A model generated the notes under the pieces. That model saw nothing but the letters and a program-made list of their open reading frames with translations. It did no database searches and was not told the DNA's origin. DNA of 64,000 nucleotides, taken from positions 24,628,948-24,692,947 of the forward strand of contig ML681971.1 in the NCBI GenBank assembly GCA_007922195.1. Direction: 5' to 3'. Shown here piece by piece: positions 49,011 through 60,471 of this stretch. The first letter of the stretch is position 1; each line of letters opens with the position of its first letter. The stretch is from Podocnemis expansa. Its lineage: Eukaryota; Chordata; Testudines; Podocnemididae. The position numbers and the translations under genes were made by a program.

Positions 49011-51338
49011 CATTAGACCAGGGATGTACTTGGTGTTAGAATTTCTTTTTTAGACACACATGCCATTAATGTTGCTTTGCAGATTAATATTAAAATTTAA
49101 GAGTGTTATATGAAGAAGGAAAATAACCTCTAACTGCTACTTGTAAACTGATTTGCTGCATGTCCCTTTTTGTATCTGAGATTGTATCATCCTGAATTAC
49201 ATTACATTTAGCTCCATCTTCCCTTAATTATGTGCTGTGGGGTTACATTATATTACACCTGCTTTGCTGTATGCTCATAGGCATCTTTTTTTCTTCATTC
49301 GCCTAAGACCAGTGCTACACAAACATTTTATGAAAGGGATCTATACTCCAGACAAGGCTTTCTCTCTCTCTTTTTTTTTCCCCCTCCTTATCCCTAGGTT
49401 TAAACTGGATTCCTCGTCATTAAGGTCAACTTCCTCTGATAGCTTTGGTGGGTTTTCTTGATAGTCTGCTCTTAATGCTGAGATTAAGAATCTCCCACAA
49501 TACACTGCTGTTCTTGAACTCTGTCATCAGTATATTTACTTTAATGCAGTTTTTGCTTTTTGTTCTCAAGCATGCCTCTTTTGAATGTGTGTTCCTTTGG
49601 GATAGTTGTCTCGCAGTGCATTTGCAGATCTGTGCTTCAACCTACAGTTCAATCTGAGAAGTGTTGCCAGCTTTCACTCTTCAGATTTCCTCTAACTTTT
49701 ACAATCTTTGGCATTCAGAGAAGGGATATTTTGTAGCAACTGTAACTTTATCAGTTTCTCATACATCTGTCATCTTTCTACCACTTTTGTTCTCACCTGT
49801 TCAATCTTTTGAGGACTTGCTCCAAGGATATCTTGATTTGTGGGCTTCTCTCATGGATCTAACACAGTTTTTTTCCTGTACTTTGTCCTTACCATTTTCA
49901 TTCTTTTAGTTTAAAGTTCAGTGTTCCCTACCTTCCTCAGACCATATTCTCTTCTCTTCCTTTATTATCTTTAGACTTCTTAATAAAGAAGACAACTGTC
50001 TGCATTTCCTATTTGTTACATTTTGTTCAATCAAAAGCATGTTCCCTCTCTTCAAACACCCTTGTTGATCACTTATTTGTCCTGTTGGCCTGACCTACTC
50101 TTGATTCATTGTAATTTTCTTAAACCTAATTACCTTAAATTATTCATTTGTTGGAAACTTTTGTATGCAAAGGTGTAGCTATTCAGAACATCATGGAAGT
50201 AAGCAGCAAGCATGTTCACAGGAAGATTTTCAACTATTCCTATGTGATCTAATATAACACTAGTTTCCAGAATTAAGTTATGGAGGGGCATGAGTTAATT
50301 TGCCCAGTTATTAGGAGGTAATATGGTACCAGAATAACCCACTGCATAATTAGTGTTTTCCCATTGAAAATTCTGTCCATTAATTTAGGTTCTTCATCAT
50401 CATACAGCATGTGTTCTTGACACCACCTATTCTTCTTAGTCTGCTTGTTAGACTTGAAAGATATCACTATATATCTCTTTAGTAAGATTATGTAGTATAC
50501 ATGCTCAGGGGCAAAATGAGTAGGCTAAGTTTGTCAAAAATAGGAAAATGAAGTTAGGCTTCTAAATCTAGATTTTGACACTTGTCAGGCTTTTCAAGAG
50601 AGCTGGTTATCCAATAGTTCCTTTTGGCCTCAGTTTTGGAAAATCCTCACCTTTTATAATGACAGTAAAATATTTAAAATAATGGAAGACTATGGAGAAT
50701 TAATTTTTTGGAAGAAACAGGAATATTATTAAAGATAGACAAACAAACAAGGTCAAAGCTCCCTTGTAAACAAAACCTTTCAGAAGTGATGTTAGTTTTA
50801 AAGAAAAATATACATTATGATTTTACTCGTACCAAAGGTTTGGACTTGTATCACTAAACCATATTGTGTTTTCTGTTCTCCCTGTTCTTTGAGGTAAATG
50901 GCTGTGCTTGTGACATCAGAAAAAGTTTGTCATTCTGAGCAGATCATTCTAGAGTTTTCTGTGTGCAAGATGTTGTGGTGTTATGTCAGGTCACTTGGTC
51001 TTTTCTTAACAACTATCAGATTTATTGACCTTTTTTAAAAAAAATTTTCTATTCAAGTATAAAAATTAGGATTCCTTCTAATATTTTTAAAACAGGTTGC
51101 TGCATTAACTTCTAAAGCAATATAAATATACTACATAATGGATGATATTTGGTATATGATATATTGGTATGCATACATTCATCTTTCCACGGAGGGTTAC
51201 TACAAACTGATTGAATTTTGTGTTTGTTTGTTCAAAATACCTGACAACCTGTGAATAAACTGTACTTATATCATAATACAGCTGCTCAGGTTAATTTGCC
51301 AACTGTACAAGTATCTGTTAAAATTTTTTCTTCCTAAT
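49011..51338. other. intronic sequence with pyrimidine-rich parts
   Basis: CT-rich between about 49360 and 50100. No gene or identified repeat. Confidence 0.45.
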
Positions 51339-51343
51339 ATCCC

Positions 51344-52118
51344 TGTGACAGGCTGCTCCCCAGATCCAATCCAGTGTGCCGCTGTGCCCTCCCAATTCCC
51401 ACTACTGAACCCCAATTCACCCTGTTTTGCCAAGTTACCACTCACTCCTGAGTCAGTCCACTCTAGCCTCTTGCGTGTAATTGGTCCCAGGTAGTGNNNN
51501 NNNNNNAATATGGCCAGTCATGGCAGAATCACAATATAAATGAGTCAGGAGAGACCACAAAGAAATGAAAGGTAAAATATGCATGCTAACCTAATATTTC
51601 CACTTAAACTAACCTCATAGTCCAAACAAGTTTATGCTCAAGGTGTCGGACTGTTAGATGTTTGCAGAGCTAGTCTCTGCCTGAGGTCAGGCAGGCCCTA
51701 GATCTTGCTTGAAGTTGTTTCCAGGTGGAGTCTCAGCTAAAAGCCCCTGAAATCTTCCAGGTTTCTGCCTGTTTCCACAAATCCCCCTCTCCCCCTTCTA
51801 GGCAGAGGTGATCCCTTTGTCTTGTCCGAGTCCCCTCAGCTAGCAAGTCTTTGCTTTCACGAGGAGCTTGTCTGCTTGGTGTGAGAGAGCTCTGTCTCCC
51901 AGCCCTCTGAGCCATGCTAAACATGCCACACATCTGAGCACACACATGAAGTTGTAGGAAACATATCATCATAATAATTATGTAGAATAGGTTATGAGCA
52001 TCCATAAAGAAACATTGCATGGTATAACTGGCAACAAATCACACAAACACAGTGTACAAGTGAACAGCAAAATTATATAGATCATAACCTAGGGTATACG
52101 GATGGGTACTCCATGACA
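51344..52118 (-). mobile_element. solo LTR candidate
   Basis: Read on the minus strand the block starts TGTCATGGAGTACCC and ends GAGCAGCCTGTCACA, i.e. TG...CA ends. The flanking 5-mers are ATCCC (51339-51343) and ATCTC (52119-52123), 4 of 5 matching, as expected for an LTR target duplication. Its composition differs from the AT-rich flanks. No internal coding region adjoins it. A 10-N gap lies inside, so the true length is unknown. Confidence 0.5.
51495..51504. other. assembly gap (10 N)
   Basis: Ten undetermined bases inside the LTR candidate. The number of N may be a placeholder and not the true length. Confidence 0.99.
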
Positions 52119-52123
52119 ATCTC

Positions 52124-52903
52124 CACACTGCAATGAGGAGTTGAGGAAGCTAAATCAAAATAGCCCAAGAGCCCTTATGGAATGCTTATGTTTTATGTCT
52201 ACTAAGGGAAAACTTTTTAAGTGCTGTGGGTAAATTTTGGACTCACAATCTTGAGTGATATGAAGTAAATATATTAAACACCTAGATGGACAGCCAGGAT
52301 ACAGTAGAAGTATAGATCATCTACAGGAGTTATTTTTAGTATTTTTTTTTCTGCTAGACTTAATATTATTGCCCCAAGTAAGGAAGACAGTCTCCCTGTT
52401 TCTGTTGGAATCTTTCCAAATATTCCCTTTTGTTATGTCACATAACTGTTTTTAAGACACTTTTTAAGATCCATGTTGTTCTGACCATGGAGAACTGGAT
52501 GGTCATCCTTTATCAACTAAAGGGTTTTCGATTTATCTCTGACATTCCTTAATGTGGTCTCTGGGGATGTTAGCCTGTTTTATCTTAGTTCAGATTAAAC
52601 TTTTAATTAAGTGGGCTGGATGCATGGCTGTTGATTTTAATGTTAGTCTATTTCAGAAAGAAAAAAGTAACAATTCATTATTTTCTCAGTTTTGCAGTGT
52701 GTTGCATTCCATGGGCTCCACAACTTTGTGTTTTGGTTTTCAACTCAAAGTTCTCAAGTTATATTGTCGTCTGTGAATTGAGGTTTTAATGTTATCCTTC
52801 AGTAGTTGAAATGCCTGTGTTTATGTGGTACAGATTTAAACGTACTGCTGACCTGTTAATTATGTTAAATGTCTTCACCCACATAGTTGCTGTCACATTA
52901 AAC
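52124..52903. other. intronic sequence, nothing recognised
   Basis: AT-rich; a 74-codon ORF at 52552-52776 has no domain. Confidence 0.45.
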
Positions 52904-53389
52904 CAGGGGTGGCCAAACTTATGGAACTCAAGAGCCACACAAGTTGATTATTAAACCTTCAAGAGCTGTACTGAGGCCTATAGCCGTATACTTTCACCTA
53001 CTCCAAAATTACTAAGTTTAAAATTCATTGCACACTTTAATTTTATCGTAAAAAGAGGACAGATATTGATCCTACTTATGTCAGAATCTAATTATTACTT
53101 AAGGTTACCATGAAAATTAGGCCTATACAGTAAAAACTGAACTGCTGCTTGATGTAGAAGGCTTCAGGCCAGTGGCAACTTTTTTTTTTTTTTTTTTAAA
53201 TCCTGACCATGCTACACTTCTCCCCACCATCCCCAACCATGCTGCACTTCTCCCCACTGTCCCAACCCCCTCCTGAACTCCTAGGCTGGGGCTGCTTTCC
53301 TAAATTGATTTGCTGATGTTCTTCGGGGAGCCACAATTTTTCATTCAAGAGCAACATGTGGCTCCCAAGCCACAGTTTGGCCACGCCTG
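52904..53389. mobile_element. long copy of the CAGGGGTGGCCAAACT hAT family
   Basis: Ends CAGGGGTGGCCAAACT and AGTTTGGCCACGCCTG; candidate 8-mers CATTAAAC (52896-52903) and CTTTGAAC (53390-53397) match at 6 of 8. It is 486 bp against 185-190 bp for the two sister copies because of an extra block of about 298 bp at 53003-53300, which includes a T19-like run and two CACTTCTCCCCA motifs. No transposase coding is visible. Confidence 0.82.
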
Positions 53390-53910
53390 CTTTGAACACT
53401 TTAAAGATTTGAGTATGTATTTGGTCATTTTTCAGCAGAGTAAATTCCTACATACTAAAATAGTTTTGTCAAAGTATATTTCCAGGGTCTGTGATAAAGG
53501 GTATTGTTTCCTAATACTTAGTGTATCTTGTAATATCTGAGTGAGCAACATAACATTAATTAATATCATTACTGAGCAAAATAACTAATGATTTTTAATA
53601 TAAACTGAACCTCTTGCTGAATATATTGGTATTTTTTCTCTTTTTGAAATAAGAATCCAGTAGTAAAATGATGCATTCGGCATAAATGGTATGGTGGGAG
53701 GAGGCTAATATTCTTAAATCACTTCGCCTTCATATGCCTGGACTCAAGGTACAGTACTTCTTGAAGAAGAGTTGGTGGGACTAGATTTTCAAGAATTCCC
53801 AGAATCCAGAATTGGGAACATATATTTAGAAGAGTTCTGTCCCCATTGAAGTACCTAAATGTTGTGGCCAGATATTCAGAAGTGCTCAGTACTTAACTGA
53901 TCACTTAGGA

Positions 53911-53996
53911 CTTCTCTTTACTAGGGAAAAAAGGTGTGTCTGAGTTTGCTAACTCACGTTAACTTTTTCAAGGTAAAATCTTAGTGCAGACAAGGT
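53911..53996. mobile_element. possible small MITE
   Basis: CTTCTCTTTACTAGGGAAAA on the left and ATCTTAGTGCAGACAAGG on the right form a weak inverted pair, and the interior TAACTCACGTTAAC is near-palindromic. I recall a similar repeat from reptile DNA, but the evidence here is thin. Confidence 0.35.
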
Positions 53997-54047
53997 TGTT
54001 TTTAGCTTTTACACAAATTTGAAGGTAGAGTTAAAAATAAGGATAGG

Positions 54048-54129
54048 ATGAAGTGGGATTTTCTTCCACGAAAGCTCATGCAATAAATAAATGTTAGTCT
54101 TTAAGTGCCACAGAGCTCCTTGTTTGTTG
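54048..54129 (+). mobile_element. Penelope-like element terminal fragment (plus)
   Basis: ATGAAGTGGGATTTTCTTCC, AAGCTCATGCAATAAATAAA, GTTAGTCTTTAAGTGCCACA and CTCCTTGTTTGTTG; the outer tip is absent. Confidence 0.7.
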
Positions 54130-55581
54130 AACTCAAACTGTTATGAGAGAACTTGGTTGCCAACTGGTTCCTGAGCTATTTTGAAAATAGTTTAGTAGCT
54201 TATTTCTGGTTCTCAGTGCATCTTAAAGGAGATCCATAGCTCCTTGTAGAATTAAGTGCGAGATGTACTGGTCTAAGAATACTTTTTTGATACATGGATT
54301 TTATTAAGTCATCTAGTATGTTTGTAACATAAATTTGTAGTTTTTTATCTGGAAATGTGTGAGGTGACTTAGAATGGTTGTTACATATATGTGAATATTT
54401 ATATATAAACTTTGGGTGAGACACACAAACGTTTGCAGCTATATTGCATCTCTCACTGACTTCAGTTGTTGCTGCCACTGCTGCTCAAAAATTCTGATTG
54501 GCTCCACCATCTTCAGATTGTTACCATTCTAAAATATTTGGTGTTTTCCTGCATATATTGAGGGGTCAAATGGACATATAAAGTAATAGAAACAACTTGC
54601 CAGGCCATATATGGCAGTGCAATGTGGGGTGAAAAGAAAGGTATAGTTTGGAAGAGGACTTTAAATCCAAGCTTGGGGATCTAAGCTGCATTCCTCTTGC
54701 AATATTAGCCTTTCCTTTTAAACATGGTGTGTAGCCTTTGGCTATACCTTATATTGGGTTTGCATGCTTATATTATCCTCTGTCTATTTTATATAGGTAT
54801 ATTTTCTTTTTCTTATAAAACCTAGAAACTTTGGTTCTATGGTAAGAAGCTTGGTAGTAGTTCTTTCCATAAGCTGAAACGCACATATCCTGCAGATCTT
54901 TGCAAAAGGTGTGACTCAGTTTGCAAAGACCGTAAGTAAGTTTGCTATGCAATAGGATGAGATCCTGCAAGCTTTGTAACCAATGTTTGCATCTGTCTAA
55001 GCAATAGGAGAAGGCTAACTAGATGAGATGTGGGTGTAGGCCGTGTAGAATTTGGCAGGTTGTTTTTTGATCATGCTTTGCAGATAAATAGGTAGAAAAT
55101 ATCTCTGCAAACCTACTGCAAAACCCACAAACTGTTAAACAAGAAAATGGAAGAATATGCTACAAAATAGATATCAATAGGCCCCATACCAATAATCTGA
55201 GAGTACCTTCAGGAATTTCTGGAAAACACCCATATTTGGGCCAGGAAGAATGAGATAATTTGATTTATTTTTGGAAGGGTATAAAAGGTCCCGTCCCCCC
55301 CCCCCCCCGGTGCAAAAAGGGTATTTAAAGCCACAAAATTTCCAGAGGGGTGGAAGCTTCCAATTTCTGGCCAATGAATTCAGACAACACAAGAGGAAAT
55401 TGCATAGGCCTATAGCAGTGCTTTGCCTGACTTCATTCAGCTAGGTCTCTTTGTTTTATTTTAGTCGATTAGTTTTAGAATTGTTAGTTCAGTACTTCAG
55501 CTTATCTTTACTTTGAGTGCAAGTGTAACTTCTACAATTGTATCTTAAAGATAGGAAATCTCAGCAGCTATGCTGTGTATA

Positions 55582-55709
55582 GTTAAAATAGTGTAGTGGC
55601 TAACACCTCTGCTTAACATGCAGAAGGTCCTGGGTTCAATTCCCAGGGGGTTGGACTTGATGATCTCATGAGGTCCCTTCTAGCCCTATGATATGATTTG
55701 ATTTGATTT
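55582..55709 (+). mobile_element. tRNA-Val-like SINE with CR1-like tail
   Basis: The head aligns along its length with tRNA-Val(AAC): TAGTGTAGTGG at 55589-55599 serves as A box, CTTAACATGCAG sits where the anticodon arm with AAC would be, and GGTTCAATTCC at 55633-55643 is a good B box. It is followed at once by GGGGGTTGGACTTGATGATC and GAGGTCCCTTCTAGCCCTAT, the 3' terminus of CR1, and a short ATTTG repeat tail. Such a 3' end would let CR1 enzymes copy the SINE. It is not a functional tRNA: the acceptor stem cannot close and no CCA-side strand follows. Confidence 0.8.
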
Positions 55710-56366
55710 CCACATTGTATTCATATCTATCACTCTCTCTATCCGGTTAGCAATAAAGAACTGTCATAAAATCTCTTGAGTACTCCTTGACCTCCTGTTT
55801 TTGAGGAGGAAGTCCTATTTAACATACCTGTAGTCAATCTGAATTAAGAACACTTGTCCTTGAAACCAGTCTATATTGGCTATCCCAAATTCCTAAAGAA
55901 TTATAGAATTTGGCTACAGGTGTTACATGTATTAGCCAAAGCTGCTTGCTCATCTATGTGAACATTGGTAAAATATTATCATGACCAGCCAAGAGGGAGG
56001 CAGTAAGTAAAAATAGTAGGGAATAATTAGCCATCTGGGAGGTAGTCCTTAGCCCAACATGTTGCCCACCACTCTGAGGGCTACTGGAGGTTGTGCAGTC
56101 TTGGTTCCAAACAATGGACGAGATTTTACCCATTCCTTAGCACAAGTTATTTCTCCAAAATCTGTATCACCAGACTGTAGGCATGGACCTCACAGCAGCA
56201 AGTAACTTTGGCTACCTTGCGCCCTTAGTGCTGTGACTCTTATCCTTGATGTTGTCCAAGTGCCAAGTTTAATTATCAAAATTATATGGCTGGTCTGCAA
56301 ACACATTTGCATCAAAATAACAAGAGGTGTGAATTAATAATCTGACATTAGCTAAATCAATCTTAG
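55710..56366. other. intronic sequence, nothing recognised
   Basis: No gene or repeat family recognised between the SINE and the CR1 copy. Confidence 0.45.
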
Positions 56367-56778
56367 TCATATCTAGCTTCCCATCCACCATGACCCCCAG
56401 GTCCTTTTCTGTAGTGCTGCTACTTAGCTGAATGTTCCCCAGCCTGTAGCAGTGCATGGGGTTTTTCCGTCCCATATGCAGGATTTTACAGTTGTCCTTA
56501 TTGAACTTCATAAGATTTTTATTGGCCCCCTGTTCCAATTTATCTAGGTCTCCCTGAATCCTGTCCTTGCCCTCCAACATGTCTACTGTTCCCCCCAGCT
56601 TGGTGCCATCCGCAAACTTACTGAGAGCGCAGTCTATTCCATCATCCAGAACAGAACTGGCCCCAGGACCGACCCCTGGAGCACACCACTCGTGACTGGT
56701 TGCCAGCTAGACATGGAACCATTGATTCCTACACGCTGAAACCGTTGATCTAGCCAGTTTTCTATCCACCTTATAGTC

Positions 56779-58523
56779 CTATCCATACTTCCTTAATTTG
56801 CCAATGAGAATGCTGTGGGAAACTGTATCAAAAGCCTTGCTAAAATCAAGGTATGTCACATCAACGGATCTTCCTGCATCCAGAAAACCAGTCATCTGCT
56901 CATAGAAGGAAATGAGATTGGTCAGGCATGATTTACCCTTGGTAAATCCATGGTGACTGTTTCTGATCACTTTATTTTCCTCTAAGTGTTCTAGGATGGA
57001 TTCTTTAAGAATCTGCCCATAATTTTGCCAGGGATTGAGGTGAGGCTGACTGGTCTATAATTCCCCAGATCCTCCTTTTTCCCTTTCTTGAAAATAGGCA
57101 CTACATTTGCTTTTTTCCAATCCTTTGGCATCTCCCCTGTTCTCCATGAATTTTGAAAAATAACGGCCAGCGGTGCTGCTATCTCATCGACCAATTCCCT
57201 TAGCACCCTTGGAAGCAGTTCGTCCGGCCCCATGGACTTGTGCACATCTAGCTTCTTTAAGCAGTCCCTAACCTGACCTTCCGTCACCAAGGGCCTCTCT
57301 TCTTCTCTCCCATCTGCCATACCCATGGTAGTGGGCTGGGAGCTGACCCTGCCTGTGAAAACTGAAGCAAAAAAAGTATTGACCACTTCAGCTTTTTCTT
57401 CATCCTCTGTCATGAGGATGCCTGCCCCATTCAGCAAGGGACCTACACCATCCCTGATCCTCTTCTTGTTATTAACATACTTGTAGAACCCCTTCTTGTT
57501 ATCCTTTACATCCCTCGCTAGCCGCAGCTCCATTTGTCCTTTGGCCTTTCTGATTTTATCCCTGCAGTCCCTAGCAATACCTTTATATGCCTTCTTGGTC
57601 ATCTGACCAAGCTTCCACTTCCTGTAAGCTTCCTTTTTATGTTTAAGCTCAGAGCAGAGTTCTCTGCTAAGCCATTCTGGCTGCCTCACATGTTTATTCT
57701 TTCTCCTAATTGGAATGGCAACTTCCTGTGCCCTTAGCAGGGTTTCTTTAAAATATAACCAGCTTTCTTGGACTCCTTTCCCCTTCAGATTAGCTTCCCA
57801 AGAGATCCTGCCCATCAGTTCCCTGAGGGACCCAAAATCTGCTCTTTTGAAGTCCAGGGTTTTTGTTTTGCATCTTTCCTTCTTTCCTTTAATGAGCATC
57901 CTGAACTCAACCACGTCATGGTCACTACTGCCTAGCTTGCCATTTACCTCTACCTCCCAGATCAATTCTTCCCTGTTTGTGAGCAGCAGGTCGAGAGGTG
58001 CAAGGCCCCTAGTTGGTTCCTCCAGCATTTGTACTAGAAAGTTGTCCCCAACACACTCTAAAAACTTCCCGGATTGCCCATGCACTGCTGTATTGGCCTC
58101 CCAGCAGATGTCAGGGTAATTGAAGTCCCCCATGAGCACCAGGGCCTGTGATCTACAAGCTTCCGCTAGTTGTCCATAGAACACCTCATCCACCTCCTGC
58201 TTCTGGTCTGGTGGTCTATAGCAGACCCCCACCACAACATCCCCCTTGTTGCATTCCTCTCTCAATGTAACCCACAGACTTTCTACAGGCACGCTTCCAC
58301 TTCCATAATGGAGCTCTGAGCAGTCATAGAGCTCTTTTACATATAGTGCTACTCCTCCCCCTCTTCTTCCCTGCCTGTCTTTCCTGAACAGTTTATACCC
58401 ATCCATGGCAGAGCTCCAGTCATGCAGACTATCCCACCACGTCTCCGTTATTCCTATGATATCATAGTTCCTTCCCTGCACTAGTACTTCCAATTCTTCC
58501 TGTTTATTTCCCAGGCTCCTCAC
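56779..58523 (-). pseudogene. CR1 ORF2 with a long intact endonuclease/RT frame (510 codons)
   Basis: The frame at 56991-58523 is open for 510 codons. It contains the APE-type endonuclease: ITETWW at residues 25-30 (catalytic Glu27), CYRPPDQKQE around 101-110, GDFNYPDICW at 132-141 and SDHD at 200-203. It continues into the linker (KNKHVRQPEWLSRELCSEL) and the first reverse transcriptase region (NYRPVSLTSIPGKIM). Then the frame shifts, and motif A (YLDFSKAFDTVSH) is found at 56779-56970. Upstream, the region around 58525-58794 is the ORF2 start in another frame. The endonuclease residues all look intact, making this the best preserved coding part of any mobile element in the window. The whole protein is nevertheless broken. 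Confidence 0.9.
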
Positions 58524-58830
58524 ATTAGTGTATAGGCACCAAAGATACCTGGCCGATTTGCCCTATTTTGTCAGTTTGGTTTTCAATTCTATTACATATA
58601 CCTCCTTGCATTTTTTCTTGGAGTCCTCCTCCCCCACTCTCCTCATGTGTTGGTGCTTCAGTGGAACATTTAAGACAATTATTTGATTTCCCCCCCCCCC
58701 CCATGTTCCAACTACCTTCTCTTTTTATTCCTGGTGCTACAGTCCCAACACCCCCCATGTTCCATCCCTTCCCCCAGATCTCCCACATTGCCACTTACCT
58801 GTGGGCTTTGGTCTCCTTCCCCCGTTGAAC

Positions 58831-59021
58831 CTAGTTTAAAGCCCTCCTCACTAGGTCAGCCAGTCTGTGCCCAAACACACTCTTCCCCTTCCTGGACAGG
58901 TGAAGGCCATCTCTGCCTATCAATCCTCTGTCCTGAAACAGAACTCCATGGTCAAGGAAGCCAAATCCCTCCTGACCACACCATCTTCTCAGCCAGGCAT
59001 TCACTTGTAGGATGCATCTGT
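58831..59021 (-). pseudogene. CR1 ORF1 C-terminal tail
   Basis: The minus strand gives CILQVNAWLRRWCGQEGFGF, then GLIGRDGLHLSRKGKSVFG and ADLVRRALN, the end of the SGNH esterase domain with its block V Asp-Gly-Leu-His. The nucleophile part is missing because the copy is truncated at 59021. Confidence 0.85.
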
Positions 59022-60350
59022 TCTGAAATAAGAATTCCATCGACAGACTTTCATCAAAATAAATTGGTTTTAGAAAACAGATTTAGTTAAATCAGGGAAG
59101 TTGGAATATAAATCAGGACCTTTTTTAAATTATTTTTTGTGTTTATTGGTTCTCAACAACATGTAGGTTATTTGGGCACAACATTGTTGAGGGATTCTGA
59201 ATAGGAAAATGCAACATTTGTATCCATAGTTCTTCTGAAAAATTCTTGAGCAGTCTAGGTCCAAAATACAAGCAGATATTGTATGAGGAATTGTGTAAAA
59301 TAAAGCAGATATATGCAACAGGAAACACACTCTTTTTACTCCTAGTCAGTATGTTTATTCAGCTGGCAATTTGTGCTGCTTCATATTCATTGAGCTAGAA
59401 ATAGCCATGATTTTAATGTACTCTTGGAGGGGGAAAAAGGTGTTATAGAAGAGAACTGCCACATCAAAGCCTCTCCCCAGCTTGTAAAATGGTATACACC
59501 CAATGCTTCTCAACTCTGTTATAACACTCAGCACTTTTTTTCTATCTAAAGGAAGTTTGGCTTCTTACTAAGAAATGGTTGGAGTTTTATTTATAGAAAC
59601 AACATAAAAGAAACAAATAATTAAAAGATCTGTACTGTTTAAATAGGAGTCTACAATAAATGTAATGTGGCTTCTTCATCTCTATGTAGGAGACACTGCT
59701 ATATAGCAAGTGGCAGAGTGAAATCCTATATAAATAGCTAGAACAAATTTTGAACTGCATTCTTGTCAAGTAACACATTTCTGTGGATCAGATCTGTTAT
59801 TCCAAAGTCTGACTTGGGCAGCTGTTTAATTTCACTGATCCTCAACAATAGTTTTATAGAAAAGTTTCTTAACTATTGAGGATATCATGGTATTGGTGTA
59901 AGAGAATCTCTTCAAATACGGGAGACCCACATTCATCTTTTCCCTCCAGAAAGTCCTGGGACACATATGGCATGTTGAAAAGGGACCCATATTGATGCTT
60001 TTCTTATTACTGGGCCTTTGGCAGGATTAAATATGTCCCTAAATAATTTGGAAAAAATCTCATTTTGCCCTATAAGAATTAGATTTAAATTATTTTCAAA
60101 GTGAGTAATTTTTTTCTGTTATTTCACTTATATAACATGCTCATTCCCCCTCGTCTTCAGCTTAGTTGAACATAAAAGAAGTTTGATATTTTTTTTTTTT
60201 TACAAGTGAAGATTTCAAAGTACTAAAAAGGAAAATTGTCTGCCCTGATTTTAGTCCCTTCCAGGGAGAGAAAGGGGTTTTGGGGGAAAATAGTATGCAC
60301 CAACAAATAGTCTATAATGCGTAGATAAGGTACTCCATCAATAGTCCGAT
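59022..60350. other. intronic sequence, nothing recognised
   Basis: AT-rich with short ORFs; no repeat family seen. Confidence 0.45.
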
Positions 60351-60471
60351 GTTTGTTTGTTTTTTATGTAGGATACACAAACCATAAGTCTTTAGGTAAA
60401 AGGGGGTAAACAGTGTGAGGTATCAGATGGGGTTGCCATCTATGGGAAGGGGAGAGGGACACAGGCCCGCC

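Larger units (their letters stand above)
53398..55581. other. intronic sequence with a few repeat traces
   Basis: Apart from the Penelope-like piece at 54048-54129, a possible MITE at 53911-53996 and a C-run near 55294-55309, nothing is recognised. Confidence 0.45.
56367..59021 (-). mobile_element. CR1 LINE internal segment, truncated at both ends (minus)
   Basis: On the minus strand it runs from the end of ORF1 (59021) through the endonuclease and most of the reverse transcriptase and stops at GCTAGATATGA (56367). The last part of ORF2 and the CR1 3' terminus present in the other copies are missing. Loss of the 3' end is not expected from normal target-primed insertion. A deletion of about 25 bases near 56650 is also seen relative to the copy at 34-38 kb. 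Confidence 0.92.

Noticed and set aside
55582..55654. functional tRNA-Val gene
   Set aside because: A and B boxes are good, but the acceptor stem does not close and the sequence runs straight into a CR1-like tail, so it is a SINE.
57715..58119. 134-codon plus-strand ORF, and similar plus-strand ORFs at 58568-59090 and 34257-37435
   Set aside because: They lie antisense to CR1 ORF1/ORF2 and mirror each other between the CR1 copies, so they are shadows of the LINE coding strand.
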